Shown here: positions 7,787 through 14,684 of the stretch, piece after piece | Numbering within the stretch: the first letter of the stretch is position 1 | How the letters are laid out: every line of letters starts with the position of its first letter | Source of the DNA: an uncultured Ruminococcus sp. | GTDB lineage: Bacteria > Bacillota > Clostridia > Oscillospirales > Ruminococcaceae | Assembly: GCA_900545125.1 (NCBI GenBank) | Contig: UQXS01000023.1 | Span: 1 to 17,721 of the forward strand | Reading direction: 5' to 3' | DNA: 17,721 nt | Translations under genes and position numbers: made by a program | The notes under the pieces: generated by a model | What the model was told of the DNA's origin: nothing | Database searches by the model: none | What the model saw: only the letters and a program-made list of their open reading frames with translations

Positions 7787-7800
7787 TCATATCTTCTCCT

Positions 7801-8943
7801 TTATTCGGTATAGATTCTCGGCACCCGCTTTGATATTCCGCAGACTACCTCGTAACCGATAGTTCCGTAAACGGAAGCCAGTTCGTCGGCGGTGATCGTT
7901 TCTGTACCGTCCGAACCGATGAGGGTTACAATATCTCCCGGACGTGCCTCCGGAATATCAGTCACGTCGATCATGAGCTGATCCATGCATACTCTGCCGG
8001 CAATTCTGCATCTTCTGCCGTGGACAAGTATCTCACCCTTTGAAGAAAGCAGCCGTGAATAGCCGTCCGCATAGCCGATAGTCACCGTTGCAATGCGCAT
8101 TTTACCGGGTGCTTTGAAAGTACGTCCATAGCTGATGCAAGTTCCTGCTTCAACGGTTTTTACATGAGAAATGACAGCTCTGAGGGACATTACAGGACGA
8201 AGTTCTGACGGTATTTCAAGGCTTATATCCGGATGCAGACCGTAGATTATGATTCCGGCTCTTGAAAGCGTGCTCCGTGGACTGTTGCGGTAACAGGTGG
8301 CGGCGCTGTTCATGAAGTGAACGTGGGGAAGAGATATACCTTTTTTCACCAGACAGTCGTATGTATCGGTTATAAAGGCTTGCTGACGGTCGGTATATTC
8401 TATATTATCCGGATCGCCGCTGTCGGCTGCGGCAAAATGCGTGTATATGCCTTCTACGGAGAGCTTTTCCATACGGCATATTCCGGCAATTTCATCGGCG
8501 CAGCTTTCGGGAGTTTCATGGCGCAGTCCGATACGTCCCATGCCGGTATCAATTTTGATATGACACCTGAGATGTCCGGATATTGCGGAGCAGAGTTCGT
8601 TGGCATATTCGGTTGAGACTATTCCCTGTATGATATTGTACCGGAGAAGATCTTCGGCATATTCCGGCGGTGTATATCCAAGAATAAGTATCTCGGCATC
8701 GGGGCATAGAGAGCGGACTTCTGCCGCTTCGTCTATGTTGGAAACGGCGAAATATTTTATGCCGCATTCTTTTTCAAGGCAGGTCACTACCTTTTCGCAG
8801 CCGTGACCGTATGCGTCCGCCTTGACGACCGCCATGATCTCTGTTGACAGGGAATTAAGTTTTTTTATGATATCTATATTGTTTTTCAGCGCTCCGAGCG
8901 ATATTTCAGCCCATGCTCTGTGCAGATGTCTTTGTTCTTTCAT
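7801..8943 (-). CDS. alr: Alanine racemase
   Basis: A 380-residue PLP enzyme that interconverts L- and D-alanine for peptidoglycan. The N-terminal barrel holds the PLP lysine K41 in AVVKADAYGHG; HIKIDTGMGRIG and GIYTHFAAAD are typical barrel strands. The C-terminal domain carries the catalytic Tyr (Y272 in ISYGRTF), and GYADGY and CMDQLMIDVTD follow. Length is normal for the family. GAGAGGAG sits six bases before the ATG. It is the first gene of a two-gene unit with the radical SAM protein and diverges from the LCP-like gene. Confidence 0.96.
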   Translation of the reverse strand: MKEQRHLHRAWAEISLGALKNNIDIIKKLNSLSTEIMAVVKADAYGHGCEKVVTCLEKECGIKYFAVSNIDEAAEVRSLCPDAEILILGYTPPEYAEDLLRYNIIQGIVSTEYANELCSAISGHLRCHIKIDTGMGRIGLRHETPESCADEIAGICRMEKLSVEGIYTHFAAADSGDPDNIEYTDRQQAFITDTYDCLVKKGISLPHVHFMNSAATCYRNSPRSTLSRAGIIIYGLHPDISLEIPSELRPVMSLRAVISHVKTVEAGTCISYGRTFKAPGKMRIATVTIGYADGYSRLLSSKGEILVHGRRCRIAGRVCMDQLMIDVTDIPEARPGDIVTLIGSDGTETITADELASVYGTIGYEVVCGISKRVPRIYTE

Positions 8944-8991
8944 GTGTTTCTCCTCTCTTTAAAGCAGACAGAGTGCAGTTTTGAAAAGCTC

Positions 8992-9020
8992 TTGAAATAT
9001 TTGTTATTATATGATATAAT
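8992..9020 (+). promoter_or_regulatory. Sigma-A promoter for the LCP-like/TatD/PP2C unit
   Basis: TTGAAA (8992-8997), a 17-base spacer and a perfect TATAAT (9015-9020) point toward the gene at 9130. The predicted leader is about 100 bases, with GAGAAGGAG before the start codon. Confidence 0.75.
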
Positions 9021-9062
9021 AAAATTCAGAAGTTTCTTAGCATAACGTGATCTGTCATATAT

Positions 9063-9090
9063 ATTATATCACAAATGCAGAAATTTGCAA
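9063..9090 (-). promoter_or_regulatory. Candidate promoter for alr
   Basis: On the minus strand TTGCAA (9085-9090), a 16-base spacer and TATAAT (9063-9068) point toward alr. The promoter faces the plus-strand promoter at 8992-9020, so the two initial transcripts would overlap by about 30 bases. The -35 is two mismatches from consensus. Confidence 0.5.
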
Positions 9091-9129
9091 TAGTTTACAA
9101 AATGAAATTTTGAGAAGGAGACAACAACC

Positions 9130-10026
9130 ATGTCAAAGAAAAAAAGCGGACACATTGCAATACCATTTCTTGCAACTCTTTTTATAGGACTTATAATTAT
9201 CGGCGGAGGCACTATGATACTGATGAAATATCTCAACCGTGAGGAACCTCTTACTGAAGCGCCGGGAAAAGATGTTAAAATCGTAACGGAAGAAGATAAT
9301 CATACGGTTTTGCTCATGCTTTCCACACCGGAACAGGAGTGTAAAACGACATTTATGCTGATGAGATCTATGCCCAAAGAAAAAAAGATTGTGTTTATAG
9401 GAATTCCGTCCAATACAATAGCTCTTATTGATGGTAAACAACAAAGCATGGAGGGCGCTTTCAATGAGGACGGAAAGGGCGCAAAGGCTGCAAAATTCGT
9501 AGAATCAGTTTTTGATATTCCCGTTGAACGTTATATGACTTTTGACTCCGATGCTTTCAGGCGTGTCTGCGATATGACAGGATGTGTTTCCTCATTCCCT
9601 GTAGATGTTCAGTTCGGCGGATTCGAGGGAGACGGCAGCCGGCATAATCTAAGCAGTGAGCAGATGGAAACATACGCTACCTATGCGATGTTTACGGGCG
9701 GAGAAAAGGAACGTGCTTTCAAGGCGGCTGTGCTTATGCAGTATATGGTGAACGGAGCCGATGCCCGTTCGGTTGCAGAACATCTTGAAAACAATTTTGA
9801 TCAGATAATAAATCACAGCGGTATTTTTACAAATATTACAAGAGCTGACTACGACAACTTGAAATACGCTATAAAGTATATGTTTGAATGCAAGGCGGAA
9901 TACAATCTTACGGTTGCAGACGTATATCAGATCAATGGAAAAACTTCCGGCAAGGATTTTATAATTAACGGAAGTCAGACAGAAGAACTGAAAAACAATT
10001 TCTTTTCACAGGAGACTGAATCATGA
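9130..10026 (+). CDS. Membrane-anchored LCP-like (LytR-CpsA-Psr) protein, degenerate
   Basis: A 298-residue protein with one N-terminal membrane helix (about 9-33) and an outer domain. The middle of the domain follows the LCP fold in order: a hydrophobic strand (HTVLLML, 59-65), KKIVFIGIPSNT (85-96), a GAFNEDG block (109-115), VESVFDIPVERYMTFDSDAFRRVCDMTGCV (124-153) and LSSEQMETYATYA (175-187). LCP enzymes attach teichoic acids or other polymers to the wall and need Arg/Asp residues in the IPRDT-type motif. Here this reads IPSNT, and the RSD segment before it is KTT, so the catalytic set looks lost. It may be a structural or regulatory paralog. The start follows GAGAAGGAG. The stop overlaps the TatD start (ATGA). 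The family call comes from pattern memory and is moderately sure. Confidence 0.65.
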   Translation: MSKKKSGHIAIPFLATLFIGLIIIGGGTMILMKYLNREEPLTEAPGKDVKIVTEEDNHTVLLMLSTPEQECKTTFMLMRSMPKEKKIVFIGIPSNTIALIDGKQQSMEGAFNEDGKGAKAAKFVESVFDIPVERYMTFDSDAFRRVCDMTGCVSSFPVDVQFGGFEGDGSRHNLSSEQMETYATYAMFTGGEKERAFKAAVLMQYMVNGADARSVAEHLENNFDQIINHSGIFTNITRADYDNLKYAIKYMFECKAEYNLTVADVYQINGKTSGKDFIINGSQTEELKNNFFSQETES

Positions 10027-10787
10027 CCGGTATATTTGATACTCATGCCCACTATGCCGATGAAGCTTTTGATATCGACAGAGAAAAACTGCTGGAAGAA
10101 CTTCCGGGTCATGGCATCAGTCTGGTGATGCTTGCTTCATCTGGAATGGACGATACAAAGGAAAATTCGAAACTTTCGCAGCAATATGGCTACATATATG
10201 CTGCTGCCGGAATTCATCCGGAAAATGCAGACAATGTTCCGGAGAATTATCTTGACATCATCAGTGATACTGTGAGACAGAATCAAAAAATCAAGGCTAT
10301 AGGAGAGATAGGTCTTGATTATCATTACGAGGGATACGACCGTGAACGTCAGATAGTTCTTTTTACTGAACAGCTTGAACTCGCACGGGAGCTTGATCTG
10401 CCAGTGATAATTCACAGCCGTGATGCCTGCGGCGATACAATGGATATTCTCCGCAAATATCGTCCAAGTGGCGTTGTTCATTGTTTCAGCGGTTCGGCGG
10501 AAACTGCCGCTGAAGCTGTCAGGCTGGGAATGTACATCGGCTTTACGGGTGTATTGACTTTCAAAAACGCAAAGAAAGCTCTAAGAGCTTTGGATGAAAT
10601 TCCGATAGAAAGACTGCTTCTTGAGACAGACTGTCCGTATATGGCTCCCGTACCTTTCAGGGGAAAGCGGTGCGACAGCTCAATGATACCATATACGGCG
10701 CAAAAAGCAGCAGAGATAAAGAATATCGGCACTCAGGAACTGATAAATATTGCTTGTGAAAACGGAAAAAAGCTGTTTGACATATGA
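10023..10787 (+). CDS. TatD family metal-dependent nuclease
   Basis: A 254-residue TIM-barrel hydrolase. The metal ligands of the family are all present: H8 and H10 (DTHAHY), E95 (GEIGLDY), H131 (IIHSRD), H153 (VHCFSG) and D203 (LETDCPYMAP). The length is standard. Family members are 3'-5' DNases acting in DNA repair or turnover; substrates of individual homologs differ. The start overlaps the LCP-like stop by four bases, and the phosphatase gene follows after 22 bases, so all three are one unit. The TatD-linked radical SAM gene is close by but on the other strand. Confidence 0.95.
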   Translation: MTGIFDTHAHYADEAFDIDREKLLEELPGHGISLVMLASSGMDDTKENSKLSQQYGYIYAAAGIHPENADNVPENYLDIISDTVRQNQKIKAIGEIGLDYHYEGYDRERQIVLFTEQLELARELDLPVIIHSRDACGDTMDILRKYRPSGVVHCFSGSAETAAEAVRLGMYIGFTGVLTFKNAKKALRALDEIPIERLLLETDCPYMAPVPFRGKRCDSSMIPYTAQKAAEIKNIGTQELINIACENGKKLFDI

Positions 10788-10809
10788 AGCAGCACATGGA
10801 GGTATATAA

Positions 10810-11556
10810 ATGTTTTATTGCTGCGGAATAACCGACAAGGGAATAATGCCTCATAATGAGGATGCGCTTTTGATCGGCGAAAGCGTTCTGACAGAAGGCT
10901 CGGTATGCCAGGATATACATGAGCCTTTTATAGCTGCTGTTGCTGACGGAGTTTCAGGTGAGCCGGGAGGAGAGATCGCCTCGTCAATGAGCCTTGAATA
11001 TATCCGTGATATGCACTACAGCGGAATAATCCGGCTTGATATCCGGCTGCATGAGATACATAGACAACTTGCCGAATACAGCCGCAATAATCCTGAAAAC
11101 AGGAATATGCAGGCTACTCTCTGCGGAATTGCCGTGGACGAAGCCGGAGGGATACTTTCGTTCAATGTAGGCGATTCCAGACTGTACCGTTTCCGGCAGG
11201 GACGTATATCACAGCTTTCGAGGGATCAATCGCTGGTGCAGCTTCTTTATGAGGAGGGAGCAATCACAACACAGCAGCGGCGTACACACGTTCATAGAAA
11301 TATTATTTTTCCTGCATTCGGAAACGTCAATACAGTGCCGAAGATCGACATTGTTCCGATTGAGGGCGGAATGGAACACGGCGATGTTCTGCTGCTGTGT
11401 ACAGACGGCATATCAGACTATCTTTCAACGCTGGATATTGAGGAAATAATGGAACTTCCGAAATCACTGCCAAAGCGTCTGGAGCTTCTGAAAGAGACGG
11501 CTCTTGCACGGGGCGGAAAAGATAATCTCACAGCTATTGGTATTATAAAATGCTGA
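10810..11556 (+). CDS. PP2C-family protein serine/threonine phosphatase
   Basis: A 248-residue metal-dependent phosphatase with the PP2C motifs in order: HNED (15-18), VADGVSG with D46/G47, NVGDSRLYR with D122, LCTDGISDYL with D199, and GGKDNLTAIG with D238/N239. Length and spacing match bacterial single-domain PP2C enzymes that remove phosphate from Ser/Thr. GGAGG precedes the ATG. No Ser/Thr kinase gene is visible in the window, although bacterial PP2C genes often sit beside a PASTA kinase. It is the last gene of the LCP-like/TatD unit and ends at a strong terminator. Confidence 0.92.
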   Translation: MFYCCGITDKGIMPHNEDALLIGESVLTEGSVCQDIHEPFIAAVADGVSGEPGGEIASSMSLEYIRDMHYSGIIRLDIRLHEIHRQLAEYSRNNPENRNMQATLCGIAVDEAGGILSFNVGDSRLYRFRQGRISQLSRDQSLVQLLYEEGAITTQQRRTHVHRNIIFPAFGNVNTVPKIDIVPIEGGMEHGDVLLLCTDGISDYLSTLDIEEIMELPKSLPKRLELLKETALARGGKDNLTAIGIIKC

Positions 11557-11561
11557 ATAAT

Positions 11562-11598
11562 AAAAAACGACTGTATCGCAATGAACAGTCGTTTTTTT
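11562..11598. terminator. Hairpin terminator between PP2C gene and RHH gene
   Basis: A 13-bp inverted repeat (left arm 11562-11574, 10-base loop, right arm 11585-11597) has a CGACTGT/ACAGTCG core flanked by A and T runs, giving a U-tract in both directions. It starts five bases after the phosphatase stop and touches the stop of the minus-strand RHH gene. Confidence 0.88.
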
Positions 11599-11599
11599 G

Positions 11600-11788
11600 T
11601 TATGGGCTGATATTATTGTTTTCAGGCTCTTCAAGATCGTCTATAGCATATTTCAGACATTGTATTACAAGCTGATTCAAAGACAGCCTGTTCTCAAATG
11701 CAATCTTTTCAAGACTTGCAACAAATTCTTTTGGCAACCGGAAAGTTTTGGTTACATATTCATCATACCCTTTTTGCAATTTAAACAT
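11600..11788 (-). CDS. Ribbon-helix-helix DNA-binding protein
   Basis: A 62-residue protein of the Arc/CopG-like class. VTKTFRLPKEF (12-22) is the beta strand that reads DNA, followed by helix A (about 19-32) and helix B starting with SLNQLVIQC (about 36-48). The tail is acidic and ends EPENNNISP. AAGGAG lies nine bases upstream of the ATG. It acts as a dimer on DNA in known relatives. No toxin gene is adjacent, so an antitoxin role is not supported. It is divergent from an AT-rich zinc-ribbon gene and may bind the intergenic region. The fold call is strong; the target is unknown. Confidence 0.82.
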   Translation of the reverse strand: MFKLQKGYDEYVTKTFRLPKEFVASLEKIAFENRLSLNQLVIQCLKYAIDDLEEPENNNISP

Positions 11789-11827
11789 AATTTCACACTC
11801 CTTTATATTAATTATTTCTCATAATTT

Positions 11828-11856
11828 GTTATAATTAAACAATAATTTGACAATAA
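11828..11856 (-). promoter_or_regulatory. Weak candidate promoter for the RHH gene
   Basis: On the minus strand TTATTG (11851-11856), 17 bases and TATAAC (11828-11833) point toward the RHH gene. The region is so AT-rich that chance matches are expected. Confidence 0.3.
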
Positions 11857-11875
11857 GTTTGTAATAAAATACTAT
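11847..11875 (+). promoter_or_regulatory. Sigma-A promoter for the zinc-ribbon membrane protein gene
   Basis: A perfect TTGACA (11847-11852), a 17-base spacer and TACTAT (11870-11875) point toward the gene at 11976, leaving a leader of about 90 bases. Its -35 overlaps that of the weak opposite-strand candidate. ACAATA/TATTGT hexamers recur around it (11839, 11850, 11873, 11903). Confidence 0.65.
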
Positions 11876-11975
11876 TGTATTATTGCAAATATATTATAAT
11901 TATATTGTAAAAGACTGCTATAAAATATTTAATGGGCAGGTCTATAAGAATTATTCAAATTAAGGAGTGCTTTAT

Positions 11976-12371
11976 ATGTATTGTAATAACTGTGGCAAGG
12001 AAATTGATGATAAGGCTGTTGTGTGTATTCATTGTGGAGTAGCAACGCCAATAAGTGCTGTCAAGTCAGAAGAAGAAAAGAAGAATGAACGTCCAAATTC
12101 AGGATTAATGGTGCTTTCATTTTTTGTGCCAATTGCCGGATTTATTATTGGAGGTATAGAAAAATCTAATGGCAAGCATAAAGCCGGTAATTCGTATATA
12201 CGTATGGGAGTGCTTAGCTTGATACTTTGGATTGTAATATGCATAGCTTATTATTTTATTGTTTTAGCAACCGTGGAAGAGTCAATAGATACTGCTGTTG
12301 AAGAAACAAACAATTACGTTTCGGATTATTACGATAAAGTAGATAAATATTATGACAATATGTTTAATTGA
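11976..12371 (+). CDS. Zinc-ribbon membrane protein, unknown function
   Basis: A 131-residue protein. Two CxxC knuckles (MYCNNCGKE at 3-6 and VVCIHCG at about 17-20) form an N-terminal zinc ribbon. A charged linker leads to two hydrophobic segments (about 45-60 and 77-98, the second being LSLILWIVICIAYYFIVL) and an acidic, Tyr-rich tail ending YYDNMFN. A GTG at 11967 is in frame but lies inside the AAGGAG site; ATG at 11976, eight bases after that site, is the better start. Codons are more AT-rich than in neighbours. Such zinc-ribbon plus membrane proteins are common and uncharacterised in Clostridia. Divergent from the RHH gene. Confidence 0.82.
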   Translation: MYCNNCGKEIDDKAVVCIHCGVATPISAVKSEEEKKNERPNSGLMVLSFFVPIAGFIIGGIEKSNGKHKAGNSYIRMGVLSLILWIVICIAYYFIVLATVEESIDTAVEETNNYVSDYYDKVDKYYDNMFN

Positions 12372-12383
12372 TACTATTTAGAG

Positions 12384-12429
12384 CAACACCGCACAAGGCT
12401 CATTCAATATCTTTGTGCGGTGTTGTTTT
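12384..12429 (+). terminator. Rho-independent terminator after the zinc-ribbon gene
   Basis: A perfect 13-bp stem (arms 12384-12396 and 12413-12425, CAACACCGCACAA/TTGTGCGGTGTTG) with a 16-base loop is followed by TTTTA, 12 bases past the stop codon. Confidence 0.85.
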
Positions 12430-12484
12430 ATGTCTTGTAACTTTTTTGTTTTATTACAGAATGATTAATTTCTGCAATTTCCTC

Positions 12485-12513
12485 TTGAAAAAAATAATAT
12501 AATGTTGTATAAT
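12485..12513 (+). promoter_or_regulatory. Sigma-A promoter for the NfeD/stomatin pair
   Basis: TTGAAA (12485-12490), a 17-base spacer and a perfect TATAAT (12508-12513) point toward the gene at 12578. The predicted leader is about 58 bases. Confidence 0.78.
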
Positions 12514-12577
12514 AAAGTTGCAGCATAAAAAGCTGTGTCTGATGATAGGGAAAATATTGCAGAAAGGGGAGTATATC

Positions 12578-13039
12578 ATGTTTGAAGTGTTGTTCTGGGC
12601 AATAGTATTTGTGATTTTTGTTGCGGCAGAACTTGCCACGGTTCAGCTCATCTCTATCTGGTTTGCAGTGGGCGCTCTTGTGACACTTGCATTCACTGTG
12701 ATATTCGAGGACACTACTCTGCTGTCACAGTTGGGGATATTTATACTGGCATCGGGGATTTTTCTGCTCATTACATTCCCGTGGCTCAAAAAACGGCGGA
12801 ATAAAGGGCATATCTCTACAAACCAGGAACTATATATCGGCATGACGGCAACTGTCATTGAAGAAATCGACAGCGACAAGGGCACAGGACGTGTAAGACT
12901 TAGCGGTGTGGACTGGAACGCTGTGCCGCATGAGGACGGTCTTGTGATTCCGGAAGGAAGCATCGTTACCGTTGAAAGAGTGCTGGGAACAAAACTGGCG
13001 GTATCAGTAAAAACAGAACATTCAGAAATTAAATCATAA
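12578..13039 (+). CDS. NfeD family membrane protein (short form)
   Basis: A 153-residue protein with three hydrophobic segments (about 3-22, 25-43, 47-67) and a C-terminal OB-fold domain (about 85-147), with the typical IGMTATVIEEI, GRVRLSGVDWNA and IPEGSIVTVERVLGTKLAV blocks. It lacks the ClpP-like protease part of long NfeD proteins. An in-frame ATG at 12518 exists, but AAAGGGGAG lies six bases before the ATG at 12578, and the upstream extension is not hydrophobic. NfeD proteins pair with stomatin-type SPFH proteins, and the SPFH gene follows after 12 bases, confirming the call. Thought to act in membrane domain organisation. Confidence 0.92.
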   Translation: MFEVLFWAIVFVIFVAAELATVQLISIWFAVGALVTLAFTVIFEDTTLLSQLGIFILASGIFLLITFPWLKKRRNKGHISTNQELYIGMTATVIEEIDSDKGTGRVRLSGVDWNAVPHEDGLVIPEGSIVTVERVLGTKLAVSVKTEHSEIKS

Positions 13040-13051
13040 CCGGAGGTAAAT

Positions 13052-14029
13052 ATGGAAGGTTTAGTAGGAATCATAGTTGCGGCAGTTATAATTTTTCTGC
13101 TCATAGTTATTATAAGGAGCTTCAGGATCGTTCCGCAGGCTCATGTGTTCGTAGTGGAGCGCCTTGGCTCTTTCCACGCTGAATGGCAGACGGGAATTCA
13201 CGTTCTTGTTCCTTTTATCGACAGAATTGCCGGAAAGGTCTCCCTAAAGGAAAAGGTTGTGGATTTCAAACCGCAGCCTGTTATTACAAAGGATAACGTT
13301 ACCATGCAGATCGACACGGTCGTATTCTATCAGGTAACGGATGCAAAACAGTATATTTACGGCGTTGAGAGACCTCTCGCAGCAATTGAGAATCTTTCTG
13401 CCACAACGCTCCGAAATATCATCGGTGAAATGGAGCTTGACTCAACTCTTACATCAAGAGATATCATCAATACCAAGATAACATCTATCCTCGATCAGGC
13501 TACAGACCGCTGGGGAATCAAGGTAAACCGTGTGGAACTTAAAAATATTCTTCCTCCACGTGAAATTCAGGATGCAATGGAGAAGCAGATGAAAGCTGAA
13601 CGTGAACGCCGTGAGAAGATACTCCAGGCAGAGGGTGATAAGAAGTCGCAGATACTTGTTGCAGAGGGTGAAAAGGAATCACAGATACTCCGTGCTCAGG
13701 CTAAGAAAGAAGCGCAGATACTTGAAGCAGAGGCTCAGAAGCAGGCAATGATCCTGAGAGCAGATGCCGTAAGAGAGCAGAAGATCCTTGAAGCTACCGG
13801 TGAAGCAAAGGCTATCGAAATGGTACAGCAGGCATTGGCAGACAGTATAGTAAAGCTTAATAACGCTAATCCTAATGAAAGGGTAATCCAGCTGAAATCT
13901 CTGGAATCCTTTGCAAAGGCGGCTGACGGAAAGGCAACAAAAATTATCATTCCAAGTGAAATACAAGGACTTGCCGGACTTGCCGCAGGTCTTAAAGGCA
14001 TTATCGAAAAGGATGCACCTGAACAGTAA
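13052..14029 (+). CDS. Stomatin/QmcA-type SPFH (band 7) membrane protein
   Basis: A 325-residue protein with an N-terminal membrane helix (about 4-21) and an SPFH domain at about 24-180, showing the family blocks FVVERLGSFH, GIHVLVPFIDRI, VITKDNVTMQIDTVVFYQVTD and RNIIGEMELDSTLTSRD, with KNILPPREIQ at its end. An unusually regular coiled coil (about 185-255) and a C-terminal hydrophobic PSEIQGLAGLAAGLKG stretch follow. GGAGG precedes the ATG. It forms an operon with nfeD. Such proteins oligomerise at the inner face of the membrane and organise microdomains or restrain proteases. It is distinct from the YdjI-like SPFH protein at 1704-3116: it has a membrane helix and no zinc ribbons. Confidence 0.93.
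   Translation: MEGLVGIIVAAVIIFLLIVIIRSFRIVPQAHVFVVERLGSFHAEWQTGIHVLVPFIDRIAGKVSLKEKVVDFKPQPVITKDNVTMQIDTVVFYQVTDAKQYIYGVERPLAAIENLSATTLRNIIGEMELDSTLTSRDIINTKITSILDQATDRWGIKVNRVELKNILPPREIQDAMEKQMKAERERREKILQAEGDKKSQILVAEGEKESQILRAQAKKEAQILEAEAQKQAMILRADAVREQKILEATGEAKAIEMVQQALADSIVKLNNANPNERVIQLKSLESFAKAADGKATKIIIPSEIQGLAGLAAGLKGIIEKDAPEQ
13616..13813 (+). repeat. Six 33-bp units encoding 11-residue coiled-coil repeats
   Basis: Residues 189-254 split into six consecutive 11-residue units, each starting xILxA (KILQA, QILVA, QILRA, QILEA, MILRA, KILEA), with Ile at 190, 201, 212, 223, 234 and 245. The DNA period is exactly 33 bases. This hendecad pattern predicts a near-straight or right-handed helical bundle. 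Confidence 0.88.
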
Positions 14030-14040
14030 AGCAGATAATT

Positions 14041-14082
14041 AAACAGCGTCGTTCCAATCAGGAGCGGCGCTGTTTGTTTTTT
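14041..14082. terminator. Hairpin terminator between stomatin gene and spoVT
   Basis: A 15-bp stem with two G-U pairs (arms 14041-14055 and 14061-14075, loop AATCA) is followed by GTTTTTTA on the plus strand. It lies 11 bases past the stomatin-gene stop and may also slow minus-strand transcripts leaving spoVT, though that side has no T-run beyond the stem. Confidence 0.85.
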
Positions 14083-14620
14083 ATTCAATTTTTTTTGCAA
14101 GAAACTGAGCGGCTGCATTTATCAGACTTTTCTGAAGATCAGTTGCTTCTTTGCTTTTTTCAGAGCTGAGAAATACTACTGCTCCGGAAACATCGCCGGC
14201 AGTGATGATAGGAACAGCGGCAATAGCCGTATGGTGCGATCCCTCGGCAGGGAAGAAGTTGTTGCTGCTTCCGTCAGGACAGAAGAATTGTCCCCGGCTT
14301 TCCATTAGTTCTTCAAGCTGACCGGTGACACGTCTTTCGAGAAGTTCCTTTTTCGGAACTCCGGAACTTGCCACAGCGTGATCTTTGTCAAATATCACCA
14401 CCGGACAGCCTGCAATTTTGTTCATAATATCAGCTACATATCCGGCATTTTCGCTCATTTCGCTGATAGCCGAATATTTTTTGAAGATCACTTCACCATC
14501 ACTGTTGGTATAGATTTCCAGGGGATCTCCCTCACGGATGCGCATGGTTCTTCTGATTTCTTTTGGGATTACAACACGTCCCAGGTCGTCAATTCTTCTT
14601 ACAATTCCAGTTGCTTTCAT
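14081..14620 (-). CDS. spoVT: Stage V sporulation protein T (AbrB-type regulator)
   Basis: A 179-residue regulator. Residues 1-50 form the AbrB swapped-hairpin DNA-binding domain (TGIVRRIDDLGRVVIPKEIR, then REGDPLEIYT and GEVIFKKYS). Residues about 56-178 form a GAF-like domain, as in Bacillus SpoVT; the two-domain layout and length set it apart from plain AbrB. In Bacillus it tunes forespore sigma-G genes. GGAGG lies eight bases before the ATG. It follows ispE after 64 bases; no convincing terminator or sigma-G promoter was found there, so it may be read through from ispE. Its presence argues for an endospore-forming ancestry. Confidence 0.93.
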   Translation of the reverse strand: MKATGIVRRIDDLGRVVIPKEIRRTMRIREGDPLEIYTNSDGEVIFKKYSAISEMSENAGYVADIMNKIAGCPVVIFDKDHAVASSGVPKKELLERRVTGQLEELMESRGQFFCPDGSSNNFFPAEGSHHTAIAAVPIITAGDVSGAVVFLSSEKSKEATDLQKSLINAAAQFLAKKIE

Positions 14621-14684
14621 TTATTTAACCTCCACAAATTCATTAATTGATTTTGTGGTGTTATTATTTCCCGTAACGGAAATA

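Noticed and set aside
11600..12371. Toxin-antitoxin module
   Set aside because: The RHH protein resembles antitoxins, but the neighbouring gene is divergent and encodes a zinc-ribbon membrane protein with no toxin features.
14665..14682. TTTCC...GGAAA pseudo-palindrome between ispE and spoVT
   Set aside because: The arms are short, need a bulge, and no T-tract follows; a sigma-G promoter for spoVT was also sought and no good -10/-35 pair was found.
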